A stretch of DNA of 64,000 nucleotides from Rhodovulum steppense. Its GTDB lineage: Bacteria > Pseudomonadota > Alphaproteobacteria > Rhodobacterales > Rhodobacteraceae. This document shows, piece by piece, positions 15,753 through 24,632 of the stretch (positions are counted from its first letter, which is position 1; each line of letters opens with the position of its first letter). The position numbers and the translations under genes are program-made. The stretch lies in NCBI RefSeq assembly GCF_004339675.1, contig NZ_SLVM01000001.1:1-64000 (forward strand). Direction: 5' to 3'. A model generated the notes under the pieces. It worked only from the letters and a program-made list of their open reading frames with translations, made no database searches and was not told the DNA's origin.

Positions 15753-16463
15753 CCGCGCCAGCGCCCCGGCCACACCCAGATCGGGCTGGAACCGGCCCGT
15801 ATGCAGGAAGGCCAGCGTCTGCGCGATCACGCGGGGGTCGTTCATCATGAACGTATGGCTCACCGGCAGCACCAGATGCGCCGCCATCCCCTGCACCCTT
15901 GTCGAGGCGACCGACACCTTGCCGTCATCGGCCCCGGGGATCAGCGCGGAATAAAGCGGGTTCAGGCTGCGGGCGCCCGCGATCACCCCCAGCGGGAAAT
16001 CGACCGGTCCCAGCCGGTTGGGCAGGCTCTGCGGCCCGGTGCCCAGTTGCAGCCCCGCCGGGCCGTTGATCCATTCGAACGGCTCCAGCGCGCCCAGCGC
16101 ATCGACCAGTTCCGAGCCCGCATTGGGCGGGCCCAGCATCACCACGCGGCCCAGATTGGCGGGCCGGTGGTCCGTCAGCCAGAGGCGAAGCAGGATGCCG
16201 CCCATCGAATGGGTGACGACATGCACATGCGCCACCGGCCCGCATTCGGCAAAGGCGCGCGGCAGCATGCGCGCCAGATCCTCGATCGGCGCCTCGGTCG
16301 AGGGATAGCCCGCATTCACCACGCGAAAACCCTGCCGTTCCAGCGCCCGCTCCATCAGGAACAGCGAGTCGGGGCTGCGTGCCAGACCGTGCAGCAGCAC
16401 GACGCAATCGGACCGCGCCGGGGCGGCAAGGACGATCAGCAGGATCAGCGCAAGACGAAGCAT
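15741..16463 (-). CDS. Exported alpha/beta hydrolase (lipase/esterase-like)
   Basis: 240 residues. A short signal peptide ([19 protein letters not shown]) is followed by the hydrolase oxyanion region [15 protein letters not shown]. The nucleophile elbow is VTHSMGGIL, with His in place of the usual Gly two residues before Ser (T-H-S-M-G). The likely acid is in [12 protein letters not shown] and the catalytic His in LPVSHTFMM. This arrangement matches triacylglycerol lipase/cutinase-like proteins related to LipA/PGAP1 folds. The substrate is unknown. It acts in the periplasm or outside the cell. Confidence 0.85.
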   Translation of the reverse strand: MLRLALILLIVLAAPARSDCVVLLHGLARSPDSLFLMERALERQGFRVVNAGYPSTEAPIEDLARMLPRAFAECGPVAHVHVVTHSMGGILLRLWLTDHRPANLGRVVMLGPPNAGSELVDALGALEPFEWINGPAGLQLGTGPQSLPNRLGPVDFPLGVIAGARSLNPLYSALIPGADDGKVSVASTRVQGMAAHLVLPVSHTFMMNDPRVIAQTLAFLHTGRFQPDLGVAGALARLLE

Positions 16464-16541
16464 CCCACGGATCTAGGCGCAGGCGGGCGCGGTTTCGAGG
16501 GGGCGCTTGCGGCCGGGGCGCGGGCCGGGCAGTCTCGCGCC

Positions 16542-16988
16542 ATGACCGCCCCCACGCCCCGCCTTGCCGTCCGCGCGCTGATCCTGCACGAAAACCGGCT
16601 GTTGCTGGTCAATGCCTGGCCCGGCGGGGTCAGCGACCTGTGGTGCGCGCCGGGCGGCGGGGTCGAGCGCGGCAGTTCCCTGCCCGACAACCTCGCCCGC
16701 GAGGTGCATGAGGAAACCGGGCTCAGCGTCGCCATCGGCGCGCCCTGCCTGGTGAACGAGTTCCACGACCCCGGCCGCCCGTTCCACCAGGTCGACATCT
16801 ATTTCCGCTGCACCATCACCGGCGGCAGGCTGGATGCCGACTGGCGCGACCCCGATGGCGGGGTGACCGAACGCCGCTTCTTCACCCGGGACGAGATGAC
16901 CGCCATCCGCTACAAGCCCGACAGCCTGCCCCGGGCCGCCTGGGGCAGCGGCGTGATCTACGACCCGCTGGAGCCGCTGGTGCGGTAA
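16542..16988 (+). CDS. Nudix hydrolase with a divergent Nudix box
   Basis: 148 residues. The Nudix region is CAPGGGVERGSSLPDNLA followed by REVHEETGL. The metal-binding REx2EE core is intact, but the Glu normally found in the upstream GE (GGGxExGE) is Ser here. Nudix enzymes cleave nucleoside diphosphate-linked substrates; this one is likely still active (inference), with unknown substrate. The start at 16542 (MTAPTPRLAVRALIL) is the first ATG before the first strand. It is divergent from the lipase gene. Confidence 0.9.
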   Translation: MTAPTPRLAVRALILHENRLLLVNAWPGGVSDLWCAPGGGVERGSSLPDNLAREVHEETGLSVAIGAPCLVNEFHDPGRPFHQVDIYFRCTITGGRLDADWRDPDGGVTERRFFTRDEMTAIRYKPDSLPRAAWGSGVIYDPLEPLVR

Positions 16989-17050
16989 CGCGCCCAATTT
17001 TCGTCCCATTCCGCACCTGGCACGGGGGAAATTCATTTGGGAACCGGGCG

Positions 17051-17623
17051 ATGTTTCAGGGGTCAGCAATCGGCCGCGTGGCGGTCTTCGTCGATGGCGA
17101 CAATGTCCCGGCCCCTCATGCGCCCGCAATCCTGACCGCCGCCCGCGAATGGGGCGAGCCGCATGTCCTGCGAACCTACGGACAGGCGCAGAACCTGACG
17201 CCCTGGCAGGAGGTGCCCGGCTTCCGCTTCTTCTGCGCGGGCCTGACCAATTCCGCGTCGGCCTTCCGGTCGGCCTGTTCCGAATTCATCGAACTGGACG
17301 CCGCCTCGCCCCCTGTCGTGAAGACATCGAACGGCGTGCCCGCACCCGCGCCCGCAAAGACCGAACCGATGCCGACCGGTCCGGCAATCGGCCCGTTCGA
17401 CCGCAAGATCCGCGAGACGATCCTTGCGGCCCCAGAGAAGGGAATGATGGAAATCACCCGGCTTTCGGCCGAATTGCACAAGCTCCATGGCGTCCGGATC
17501 GGCAGCCAGCCCGAAAAGACCTGGCGCGGCTATCTGGGCAAGCGGCCGAACCTCTACCTGCTCGATCCCAAGGGGCCGAATGCCTGTGTCCGGCTCCGGG
17601 CCGAAGGCTGGCCCGCCGGGTAG
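17051..17623 (+). CDS. NYN-domain protein with an apparent internal deletion, C-terminal LOTUS-like region
   Basis: 190 residues. Residues 9-66 match the first half of a NYN (PIN-like) RNase domain: RVAVFVDGDNVPAPHAP with the first acidic pair, VLRTYGQ and WQEVPGF. After TNSAS (66-70) the sequence jumps to AFRSACSEFIEL, which normally follows the complete NYN domain. The stretch carrying the second acidic cluster and the SSDxDF motif is missing. The C-terminal region (about 118-187: KIRETILAAPEKGMMEITRL, GVRIGSQPEKTWRGYLG) resembles OST-HTH/LOTUS modules fused to bacterial NYN proteins. An in-frame deletion is inferred, and the product is probably not a functional nuclease. Confidence 0.75.
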   Translation: MFQGSAIGRVAVFVDGDNVPAPHAPAILTAAREWGEPHVLRTYGQAQNLTPWQEVPGFRFFCAGLTNSASAFRSACSEFIELDAASPPVVKTSNGVPAPAPAKTEPMPTGPAIGPFDRKIRETILAAPEKGMMEITRLSAELHKLHGVRIGSQPEKTWRGYLGKRPNLYLLDPKGPNACVRLRAEGWPAG

Positions 17624-17713
17624 ACCGCCCGTTCGCTGTCGGCCCAGGGGCGCCGTGCCGATTGCCGCAGGCCCGCGCCCGCGCTAGCCTGCGCCGACCG
17701 GAACGGAGGCCCC

Positions 17714-18418
17714 ATGACCATTCATATCGGCGCGAAACCCGGCGAGATCGCCGAGACCGTGCTGCTGCCCGGCGATCCGATGCGCGCGCAATGGGCGGCC
17801 GAGACCTTTCTGAGCGATCCGGTCTGCATCAATCGCGTGCGCGGCATGCTGGGCTTTACCGGTTTCTGGCGCGGCAACCGCGTGACGATCCATGGCAGCG
17901 GCATGGGCATGCCCTCGCTGTCGATCTATGCCAACGAACTGATCCGCGATTACGGCGCGAAGACGCTGATCCGCATCGGATCGGCCGGTTCGATGCAGGC
18001 CCATGTGGGCTTGCGCGACATCGTGCTGGCGATGACGGCCTCGACGCTGTCGACGCCCTCGCGCGGCGTCTTTCGCGAGTTGAACTATGCCCCCTGCGCC
18101 GATTTCGGCCTGCTGTCGGCCGCCCATGCCGCCGCCACCGCCCGCGGCATCGCGGCCCATGTGGGCGGCATCTATTCGTCGGACGTGTTCTATGACGAAC
18201 GCCCCGACCTGAACGACCAGATGACCCGCCACGGGGTTCTGGCGGTCGAGATGGAGGCGGCCGAGCTTTATATCCTGGCCGCCCGGCATGGGGCACGGGC
18301 CCTGGCGGTGCTGACCGTATCCGACCATCTGCCGAGCGGCGCCGCCCTGCCGCCCGAGGCCCGCGAACAGGGTTTCGCGGACATGGTCGAGATTGCGCTG
18401 GAGGCCGCCTTCGCCTGA
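17714..18418 (+). CDS. deoD: Purine nucleoside phosphorylase (DeoD type)
   Basis: 234 residues. Hexameric PNP motifs: [52 protein letters not shown], and [13 protein letters not shown] containing the catalytic-site acidic residues. It phosphorolyses purine (deoxy)nucleosides in the cytoplasm for salvage. The gene stands alone. 29 bases after its stop is a reverse-oriented copy of the dispersed 3'-end element. Confidence 0.95.
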   Translation: MTIHIGAKPGEIAETVLLPGDPMRAQWAAETFLSDPVCINRVRGMLGFTGFWRGNRVTIHGSGMGMPSLSIYANELIRDYGAKTLIRIGSAGSMQAHVGLRDIVLAMTASTLSTPSRGVFRELNYAPCADFGLLSAAHAAATARGIAAHVGGIYSSDVFYDERPDLNDQMTRHGVLAVEMEAAELYILAARHGARALAVLTVSDHLPSGAALPPEAREQGFADMVEIALEAAFA

Positions 18419-18447
18419 GCGCAGCGCCTGTTGAGACCGCGCGACAT

Positions 18448-18468
18448 GGGTATTTTTGCCAAGAAGAA
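18448..18468 (-). repeat. Dispersed 3'-end element, copy 3 (reverse orientation)
   Basis: GGGTATTTTTGCCAAGAAGAA is the reverse complement of TTCTTCTTGGCAAAAATACC plus C. It fills most of the 60-bp space between the convergent stop codons of deoD and the DUF1989 gene, oriented as if belonging to the latter. Confidence 0.6.
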
Positions 18469-18478
18469 ACCCCGAATG

Positions 18479-19321
18479 TCAGAGCCCGTGACTGCGGTCA
18501 TAGGGGGCGGGTTCGGGCGGGCGCCATCCCGCCAGCGCGCCGGGGGCGGGCGCGAGGATCTCGACCAGCAGCGGGTGGCAGGTGGCGGTCATGGGGCTGT
18601 TGGTGCCGCAATCGCCCCAGGGGCAGGCCGAGAGCGCGCCCAGAAGGTCGATCTCGGCGAAGACCTCGACATGATCGCCCGCGCGCGCGGGGCTGGCCTT
18701 GGTGAAATAGCGTTGGCTGTCGCGGGTGAATCCCGTGCACATGAACAGGTTCAGCACGTCATGGACATGCGGCTCGGCCGCATCCGGGGTCAGGCCGGTT
18801 TCGGCGGCCAGCGCGCGGACCAGGTTGGAATGGCAATGGTGGTGATACTGCCCGCCGGTCAGCAGCGCGTTCGTATAGGGATCGCAGCGCGTGCCGATCA
18901 CGTCATGCACCCCCGCCCCGTCGGCATCGACCCCGTACCAGCCCAGGCTGTCGGCGATGATCGTCGCCATCGGCCGCAGGAAGGGCAGGCAGGACCACAG
19001 CCGGTCGCCCACGCCCAGATGCGTGCCATGCAGCGCCCGGGTCTTGCCCGAATAGAACCGTTCGGACAGATCGTCCGCCGCCCACAGGTTCAGATCGCCC
19101 ACCTGCGACCCGTCCGGGCAGGAGATGCGCAGGACCTGCCCCGCCGCCACCCGGAAACAGCGCGCCGCGCGCGGGGGCACCAGCAATTCGGCGGTCTTTG
19201 CCGCGCCGTCGCGCGCGCGGGCGTAAAGCGCCAGATCGGGCGCGGGCAGCGTGTCGGGCGGGTAGCAGATCACCGGGGGCGCGGCGCGGCGGGCGGCGGC
19301 ATCGGGGGGCGTTTCGGGCAT
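18479..19321 (-). CDS. Urea carboxylase-associated family protein (DUF1989)
   Basis: 280 residues. Pattern: FRVAAGQVLRISCPDGSQVG then DLNLWAADDLSERFYSGKTR, GVGDRLWSCLPFLRPMATI, YHHHCHSNLVRAL and HDVLNLFMCTGF. Conserved His/Cys/Asp residues suggest a metal-binding cupin-like fold. Family members occur with urea/allophanate and thiamine-related genes, but none of those is adjacent here, so the substrate is unknown. The start at 19321 has CGGAGGAC upstream. An in-frame ATG at 19429 overlaps the divergent 19396 gene and is rejected. Confidence 0.85.
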   Translation of the reverse strand: MPETPPDAAARRAAPPVICYPPDTLPAPDLALYARARDGAAKTAELLVPPRAARCFRVAAGQVLRISCPDGSQVGDLNLWAADDLSERFYSGKTRALHGTHLGVGDRLWSCLPFLRPMATIIADSLGWYGVDADGAGVHDVIGTRCDPYTNALLTGGQYHHHCHSNLVRALAAETGLTPDAAEPHVHDVLNLFMCTGFTRDSQRYFTKASPARAGDHVEVFAEIDLLGALSACPWGDCGTNSPMTATCHPLLVEILAPAPGALAGWRPPEPAPYDRSHGL

Positions 19322-19395
19322 CGGTCCTCCGGGGCAAGGCTTGACAGGGCGCGGTCGCGCCGACACCCTTTTCCTAACACCGGAGGAGCGCGGCC

Positions 19396-19830
19396 ATGAA
19401 GACCCTGCTTGCCTGCTGCCTGATCGCATTGGCCGGTCCCGCCTGCGCGCAGGACTGGGGCGATCTGGACAGTGCCCTGATCCGCGACCTGGCCCCCGGC
19501 GGCGAGAGCCTCGGCAGCTACTGGATGCCCGACCATGCCGATCCGGCAGAGGCGACCCGCGCGCTGGCGGTGCTCTATGCCCATATCTCCGGCTCGGCCA
19601 GCGGCTTCACGATCCATGCCGGGCTTTATGCCCGCGACGCGGAGGGGTTGCGCTATGCCGGGCCGGTCTCGGGGCTTTTCGGCACCGAGCCGCGCGCGCC
19701 GGTCTTCCATGCCGAGCGGATGGAACTGACCACCTCGATGCCCGGCCCGGACGATCCGCGTTGCTGCCCCAGCCGCGCGCAGCGCTGGTCGATCGACTAC
19801 GCGACGCTGGCGGCAACGGCGCTGGACTGA
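19396..19830 (+). CDS. Secreted hypothetical protein
   Basis: 144 residues. The signal peptide MKTLLACCLIALAGPACAQ has an ACA-Q cleavage site; no lipobox is convincing. The mature part is small and mixed alpha/beta (GDLDSALIRDLAPGGESLG, AVLYAHISGSASGFTIHAG) with two adjacent cysteines in DDPRCCPSRAQRW. No family is recognised. GGAGG lies about 10 bases before the ATG at 19396. It is convergent with sdhB (11 bp apart). Confidence 0.75.
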   Translation: MKTLLACCLIALAGPACAQDWGDLDSALIRDLAPGGESLGSYWMPDHADPAEATRALAVLYAHISGSASGFTIHAGLYARDAEGLRYAGPVSGLFGTEPRAPVFHAERMELTTSMPGPDDPRCCPSRAQRWSIDYATLAATALD

Positions 19831-19841
19831 GGCGCGTCGCC

Positions 19842-20621
19842 TCAGATCGCGCGCTCGACCATCATCTTCTTGATCTCGGCAATCGCCTTGGCCGGGTTCA
19901 GGCCCTTGGGGCAGGTCTTGGTGCAGTTCATGATCGTGTGGCAACGATAGAGCTTGAACGGATCCTCAAGCTGGTCCAGCCGCTCGCCCGTGGCCTCGTC
20001 GCGACTGTCGATGATCCAGCGATAGGCATGCAGCAGCGCGGCCGGTCCCAGATACTTGTCGCCGTTCCACCAGTAGGACGGACAGGCGGTCGAGCAGGAC
20101 GCGCACATGATGCATTCGTAAAGCCCGTCCAGCTTCCTGCGGTCCGCGGGCGACTGGCGCCATTCCTTGACCGGCTCGTTGGTCTCGGTCTCCAGCCAGG
20201 GCATGATCGAGGCATGCTGGGCGTAGAAATGGGTCAGGTCCGGGACCAGATCCTTGACCACCGGCATGTGCGGCAGCGGGTAGATCTTCACCACGCCCTT
20301 GATCTCGTCCATGCCGTAGGTGCAGGCCAGCGTGTTGATCCCGTCGATATTCATGGCACAAGAGCCGCAGATCCCCTCGCGGCAGGAGCGGCGGAAGGTC
20401 AGCGTCGGGTCGATCTCGTTCTTGATCTTGATCAGCGCGTCCAGCACCATCGGCCCGCAGGTATCGAGATCGACGAAATAGGTATCCACGCGCGGGTTCT
20501 CGCCGCTGTCGGGATCCCAGCGATAGATGCGGAACTCGCGCAGATTGGTGGCCGCCGCCGGTTTCGGCCAGGTCTTGCCGCTGCGGATCACCGAGTTCTT
20601 GGGGAGCGTCAGTTCAACCAT
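19842..20621 (-). CDS. sdhB: Succinate dehydrogenase iron-sulfur subunit
   Basis: 259 residues. The [2Fe-2S] ligands are in [16 protein letters not shown] with an upstream DTCGPMVLD. The [4Fe-4S] and [3Fe-4S] ligands are in [16 protein letters not shown] and [17 protein letters not shown]. It passes electrons from the SdhA flavin to quinone at the inner membrane (complex II). Last gene of the sdhCDAB operon, 10 bp after sdhA. Confidence 0.98.
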   Translation of the reverse strand: MVELTLPKNSVIRSGKTWPKPAAATNLREFRIYRWDPDSGENPRVDTYFVDLDTCGPMVLDALIKIKNEIDPTLTFRRSCREGICGSCAMNIDGINTLACTYGMDEIKGVVKIYPLPHMPVVKDLVPDLTHFYAQHASIMPWLETETNEPVKEWRQSPADRRKLDGLYECIMCASCSTACPSYWWNGDKYLGPAALLHAYRWIIDSRDEATGERLDQLEDPFKLYRCHTIMNCTKTCPKGLNPAKAIAEIKKMMVERAI

Positions 20622-20631
20622 CTCCGTCTCC

Positions 20632-22437
20632 TCAATAGACCCGCGCCTTGGGCGCGATCTTCTTCGGGTCGATGCCGCCCTCGTCGAGGGTGGTCAGCGG
20701 CTCCAGCTTGACCGGGCGATAGGCCAGGCGCACGGTCGGCCCCTCGACCCAGGCCAGCGAATGCTTGCGCCAGTTGGTGTCGTCGCGGTCGGGGTAATCC
20801 TCGTGGGCATGCGCGCCGCGGCTTTCCTTGCGCGCCTCGGCGGCGACCACGGTGGCCAGCGCGTTGGGCATCAGGTTGGTCAGTTCCAGCGTCTCCATCA
20901 GGTCCGAGTTCCAGATCAGCGACCGGTCGGTGACCTTGATGTCGTCCATCTTGCCCGCGACGGCGGCCATCTTTTCGCAGCCCTCGGCCAGCGTCCTGTC
21001 GGTGCGGAAGACCGCGGCATCGGCCTGCATCGTCTTCTGCATCTCCAGCCGCAATTCGGCAGTGGTCAGGTTGCCCCTGGCATGGCGCAGCCCGTCGAAG
21101 CGGGAGAGCGCCGCGTCGATCGAGGCCCCGTTCGGGCTGGGCACCGCCGTGTTCGGATCGACCACGTCCCTGGCCCGGATCGCGGCGGCGCGGCCGAACA
21201 CCACCAGGTCGATCAGCGAGTTGGAGCCCAGCCGGTTCGCCCCATGCACCGAGGCACAGCCCGCCTCGCCCACCGCCATCAGGCCGGGCGCGATGTTGTC
21301 GGGATTGTCCGCGGTCGGGTTCAGCACCTCGCCCCAATAGTTCGTGGGGATGCCGCCCATGTTGTAATGCACGGTCGGCAGAACCGGGATCGGCTCGCGC
21401 GTCACGTCGACACCGGCAAAGATCTTGGCGCTTTCGGAAATGCCGGGCAGGCGTTCGGCCAGAACCTCGGGCGGCAGGTGGGACAGGTTCAGGTGGATAT
21501 GGTCCTTGTTCGGCCCGACGCCACGGCCCTCGCGGATCTCGATGGTCATGCAGCGGCTGACCACGTCGCGTGAGGCCAGATCCTTGTAGGTCGGCGCATA
21601 GCGTTCCATGAACCGCTCGCCTTCCGAATTGGTCAGATAGCCGCCCTCGCCGCGCGCGCCCTCGGTGATGAGACAGCCCGCGCCATAGATGCCGGTGGGG
21701 TGGAACTGCACGAATTCCATGTCCTGAAGCGGCAGCCCCGCGCGCGCCACCATGCCGCCGCCATCGCCGGTGCAGGTATGCGCCGAGGTCGCGCTGAAAT
21801 AGGCCCGGCCATAGCCGCCCGTGGCCAGCACCACCATCTTGGCGGCGAAGACATGGATCGTGCCGTCGTCGAGCTTCCACGCCACGACGCCCTGGCACTG
21901 CCCGTCCTCGGACATGATCAGGTCGATGGCGAAATACTCGATGAAGAATTCCGCCTTCTGTTTCAGCGACTGGCCATAAAGCGTGTGCAGGATCGCGTGA
22001 CCCGTGCGGTCCGCCGCGGCACAGGTGCGCTGCACCGGCGGGCCCTCGCCGAACTCGGTGGTGTGGCCGCCGAAGGGGCGCTGGTAGATGCGGCCCTTCT
22101 CGGTGCGGGAAAACGGCACGCCGTAATGTTCCAGCTCGTAGACCGCCTTGGGCGCCTCGCGCGCGAGGTATTCCATGGCATCCGTGTCGCCCAGCCAGTC
22201 CGACCCCTTGACCGTGTCATACATGTGCCACTGCCAATGGTCCGGCCCCATGTTGCCAAGGCTGGCCGCGATGCCGCCCTGGGCTGCCACCGTGTGCGAG
22301 CGGGTCGGAAAGACCTTGGTGATGCAGGCCGTGCGCAAGCCCTGTTCGGCCATGCCCAGCGTCGCGCGCAGCCCCGCGCCACCGGCGCCGACCACCACAA
22401 CGTCATATTCATGCGTCTCGTATTCGTAAGCGGCCAT
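20632..22437 (-). CDS. sdhA: Succinate dehydrogenase flavoprotein subunit
   Basis: 601 residues. The N-terminal dinucleotide motif is [15 protein letters not shown]. The covalent FAD His is in [16 protein letters not shown]. The substrate loop and active-site region include [19 protein letters not shown] and [20 protein letters not shown]. It oxidises succinate to fumarate in the TCA cycle. It follows sdhD by 18 bp. Confidence 0.98.
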   Translation of the reverse strand: MAAYEYETHEYDVVVVGAGGAGLRATLGMAEQGLRTACITKVFPTRSHTVAAQGGIAASLGNMGPDHWQWHMYDTVKGSDWLGDTDAMEYLAREAPKAVYELEHYGVPFSRTEKGRIYQRPFGGHTTEFGEGPPVQRTCAAADRTGHAILHTLYGQSLKQKAEFFIEYFAIDLIMSEDGQCQGVVAWKLDDGTIHVFAAKMVVLATGGYGRAYFSATSAHTCTGDGGGMVARAGLPLQDMEFVQFHPTGIYGAGCLITEGARGEGGYLTNSEGERFMERYAPTYKDLASRDVVSRCMTIEIREGRGVGPNKDHIHLNLSHLPPEVLAERLPGISESAKIFAGVDVTREPIPVLPTVHYNMGGIPTNYWGEVLNPTADNPDNIAPGLMAVGEAGCASVHGANRLGSNSLIDLVVFGRAAAIRARDVVDPNTAVPSPNGASIDAALSRFDGLRHARGNLTTAELRLEMQKTMQADAAVFRTDRTLAEGCEKMAAVAGKMDDIKVTDRSLIWNSDLMETLELTNLMPNALATVVAAEARKESRGAHAHEDYPDRDDTNWRKHSLAWVEGPTVRLAYRPVKLEPLTTLDEGGIDPKKIAPKARVY

Positions 22438-22455
22438 CTTGGTCCCTCGAAGAAC

Positions 22456-22827
22456 TTACAGCGCGATGCGGATGACCGCGTAAAGACCGGCCGCCATGGC
22501 CGTGTAGCTGACGCAGATCATCGCGATCAGCAGCACCGTGCGGCGGATGCCGCGGGTGTAATCCTCGATGGCCGTCTGCGCGCCCTTGCGGAAATGGTAG
22601 ATCCCCACCCACAAGGTCAACAGCGCCACCAGCGCCGGAAACGGGCGCGAGAAGGTGGCGACCACCTCTTCATGGCTGCCGCCCAGCGTGCGGCCGAAGA
22701 CCAGTACGAAGGCCGGGATCAGCCCCGCCAGCGCCACGCCGGTCACGATCAGGATCCAGTGATGTTCGGTCCCGCTCTTGGCGGCGCCAAGGCCCAGCGC
22801 GCGCTTGCGGTCGGTCAGATAACGCAT
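22456..22827 (-). CDS. sdhD: Succinate dehydrogenase membrane anchor subunit
   Basis: 123 residues with three membrane spans: HWILIVTGVALAGLIPAFVL, FPALVALLTLWVGIYHFRKG and the C-terminal TVLLIAMICVSYTAMAAGLY. The YHFRKGAQTAIEDY loop, with its conserved His and ED-Y, is typical of alphaproteobacterial SdhD. The start at 22827 (MRYLTDRKRALGLGAAKSG) is chosen; the open frame continues upstream through sdhC in another frame. The gap to sdhC is 11 bp. Confidence 0.95.
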   Translation of the reverse strand: MRYLTDRKRALGLGAAKSGTEHHWILIVTGVALAGLIPAFVLVFGRTLGGSHEEVVATFSRPFPALVALLTLWVGIYHFRKGAQTAIEDYTRGIRRTVLLIAMICVSYTAMAAGLYAVIRIAL

Positions 22828-22838
22828 GGCTTCCCCCC

Positions 22839-23222
22839 TCAGACGACCAGCACGGTCAGCAGCGTCAGCACCGCCGAGCCGCCGATCACCGCCCAGCCCA
22901 GCGCCTCGGCCGTCTTCAGCTCCAGCCCGCGGCCGGTATCCCACAGCAGGTGCCGCAGGCCCGCCAGCGTGTGATACCACAGCGCCCAGAGCGACAGGGT
23001 CAGCACCAGATCGCCGAACCACGAGGTCAGCACCCAATCGGCGCGGGCAAAGGCCTCGGGACCGTTGGCCGCGGCCAGGAACCACCAGACGATCAGGATC
23101 ACCGCCACGATCAGCGCATTCCCCGTGACCCGGGTCAGGATCGAGGTGACGGACGTGATCTGCGGGCGATAGACCTGAAGATGCGGCGAAAGCGGCCGGT
23201 TACCGCGGTTGAAATGAGCCAT
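22839..23222 (-). CDS. sdhC: Succinate dehydrogenase cytochrome b556 subunit
   Basis: 127 residues, three membrane helices. The N-terminus NRPLSPHLQVYRPQITSVTS is the conserved quinone-site region, and the haem His region is WALWYHTLAGLRHLLWDTG. First gene of sdhCDAB. A -35/-10 candidate lies at 23286-23259, and two GTGATCAC palindromes lie 123-151 bp upstream of the start. Confidence 0.97.
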   Translation of the reverse strand: MAHFNRGNRPLSPHLQVYRPQITSVTSILTRVTGNALIVAVILIVWWFLAAANGPEAFARADWVLTSWFGDLVLTLSLWALWYHTLAGLRHLLWDTGRGLELKTAEALGWAVIGGSAVLTLLTVLVV

Positions 23223-23258
23223 GGCGAGCCTCTTGTCTGGGCGCAGCTATCGCCCGAT

Positions 23259-23286
23259 CTGATAACGGTTTCTGCGCTCTTGTCAC
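23259..23286 (-). promoter_or_regulatory. Candidate promoter of sdhCDAB
   Basis: On the minus strand GTGACA (23286-23281), 16-bp spacer, TATCAG (23264-23259). Transcription would begin near 23252, about 30 bases before the sdhC ATG. The match is moderate. Confidence 0.4.
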
Positions 23287-23329
23287 GGCTTGCGCCGCGC
23301 TTCGGGCGTGATTTTTCGTCGGCCGGACG

Positions 23330-23380
23330 AAAAAACCGGGTTTTGTGATCACGCCAGCGCGGCATGTGATCACAACCCGG
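23330..23380 (-). terminator. Hairpin plus T-run after mch, built from the operator palindromes
   Basis: Read on the minus strand, CCGGGTT-GTGATCAC (23380-23366) pairs with GTGATCAC-AAAACCCGG (23352-23336) with a two-base bulge, and is followed by TTTTTT (23335-23330). This is a plausible Rho-independent terminator for the mcl2-nnrU-mch unit. A second hairpin, TTTTTCGTC / GACGAAAAA (23312-23334), follows directly. Confidence 0.6.
23343..23375. promoter_or_regulatory. Paired operator-like palindromes upstream of sdhC (GTGATCAC x2, 21 bp apart)
   Basis: TTGTGATCAC (23343-23352) and GTGATCACAA (23366-23375) each carry the perfect 8-bp palindrome GTGATCAC. Their centres are 21 bp apart, two helical turns. 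The same pair with the same spacing is found before sucC, and a single copy before the GntR-family gene at 38158. Confidence 0.55.
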
Positions 23381-23389
23381 CGGACCGTC

Positions 23390-24424
23390 TTACAGCGGGA
23401 TCAGCGCCCAGTAGTCGAGGTCCAGCAGCACATCGCCCCGATATTTCCCGTCCTCGCCGCGCAGCGCACCCGGCACCGCCCCCGGCTTGACCGCCACCAG
23501 CCGCAGCCGCAGCGCGCCGACCCCGGGCGCGGCCGTCTCGGCCTTGTCCAGCACCTCGGACCAGGCCGAAACCGTATCGCCCGCGAAACAGGGATTGGCA
23601 TGCGCGCCCGCGTTCAGCCCGACGATCATCTGCGCATTCGCCAGCCCGTTGAAGGACAGCGTGCGCGCCAGGCTGATGACATGGCCGCCATAGATCAGCC
23701 GCCGACCATCCTCGCGCAGGGTGGCGTCGAAATGCACCTTGGAGGTGTTCTGCCACAGCCGCGTGGCCAGCATGTGCTCGGCCTCCTCGACCGTCACGCG
23801 GTCGACATGGTCGATCACCTCGCCCACCGCGTAATCGCCCCAGCGATGCGGCTCGCCCGCCAGCGTGAAATCGTAGCGCGTGAAATCCAGCCCCTCGGGC
23901 AGCACCAGATCGCGCGGCGCCACGCTGTCGGCCAGCGCGGGCACCACGGTTTCGGGCGCGGGCGCCGCGGCATCGCGCTTGCGGACCATCACCCAGCGCA
24001 CATAGTCCATGACCAGTTCGCCGCGCTGGTTCAGCCCCCGCGTGCGCACCCAGACGACACCCGACTTGCCGTTCGAGTTCTCCTTCAGCCCGATCACCTC
24101 GGATTCGGACCGCAGCGTGTCGCCGGGCCAGACCGGCCGGTGCCAGCGCCCCTCGGCATAGCCCAGATTGGCGATGGCGTTCAGGCTGATATCGGGCACG
24201 GTCTTGCCGAACACGGTATGGAACGCGATCAGGTCATCCATCGGCGCGCCCGGCAGCCCGCAGGATTGCGCGAAGGCGTCCGAGGAATAAACCGCGTGCC
24301 GCGCAGGATACAGCGCGTGGTAAAGCGCCCGCTCGCCGCCCGACAGGGTGCGCGGCACCGCATGCGCGATCACCTGCCCGACATGGTAATCCTCGAAGAA
24401 ACGCCCCGGGTTGGTCTTCACCAT
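23390..24424 (-). CDS. mch: Mesaconyl-CoA hydratase (MaoC-like), ethylmalonyl-CoA pathway
   Basis: 344 residues containing two MaoC/hot-dog repeats. The N-terminus MVKTNPGRFFEDYHVGQVI and the segments VFGKTVPDISLNAIANLGYA, GRWHRPVWPGDTLRSESEVI and, in the second half, LATRLWQNTSKVHFDATL and IYGGHVISLARTLSFNGLAN match R. sphaeroides Mch as I know it. It interconverts mesaconyl-CoA and beta-methylmalyl-CoA. It lies 4 bp after the DUF1737 gene in an operon with nnrU and mcl2, as in R. sphaeroides. Confidence 0.9.
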   Translation of the reverse strand: MVKTNPGRFFEDYHVGQVIAHAVPRTLSGGERALYHALYPARHAVYSSDAFAQSCGLPGAPMDDLIAFHTVFGKTVPDISLNAIANLGYAEGRWHRPVWPGDTLRSESEVIGLKENSNGKSGVVWVRTRGLNQRGELVMDYVRWVMVRKRDAAAPAPETVVPALADSVAPRDLVLPEGLDFTRYDFTLAGEPHRWGDYAVGEVIDHVDRVTVEEAEHMLATRLWQNTSKVHFDATLREDGRRLIYGGHVISLARTLSFNGLANAQMIVGLNAGAHANPCFAGDTVSAWSEVLDKAETAAPGVGALRLRLVAVKPGAVPGALRGEDGKYRGDVLLDLDYWALIPL

Positions 24425-24428
24425 GACC

Positions 24429-24632
24429 TTACAACTCTCCCAGCTTCAGGTCCGGGGCGTAAAGCCCCGGCACATCCTTCACCACCGCCTGCGCGCAGCG
24501 CATCCTGCCCGTTGCGGGGTCATGCGCATAAGCGGGCGAGCCATACAGTTCCCACCCCCTGGCCAGCGCCTCGGTGACCTTGTGGCAGAAGGCGGCGGTA
24601 TCCTCGTCGGTCAGCAGACGATAGGCCCGCAT
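24429..24632 (-). CDS. DUF1737 domain protein
   Basis: 67 residues. Pattern: MRAYRLLTDEDTAAFCHKVT, EALARGWELYGSPAYAHDPA and MRCAQAVVKDV, the compact DUF1737 fold. Function is unknown. The start ATG at 24632 shares its A with the TGA of nnrU (TGATG overlap), indicating translational coupling. The longer frame starting at 24674 would lie inside nnrU and is rejected. It is often found beside mch and nnrU in Rhodobacterales. Confidence 0.88.
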   Translation of the reverse strand: MRAYRLLTDEDTAAFCHKVTEALARGWELYGSPAYAHDPATGRMRCAQAVVKDVPGLYAPDLKLGEL

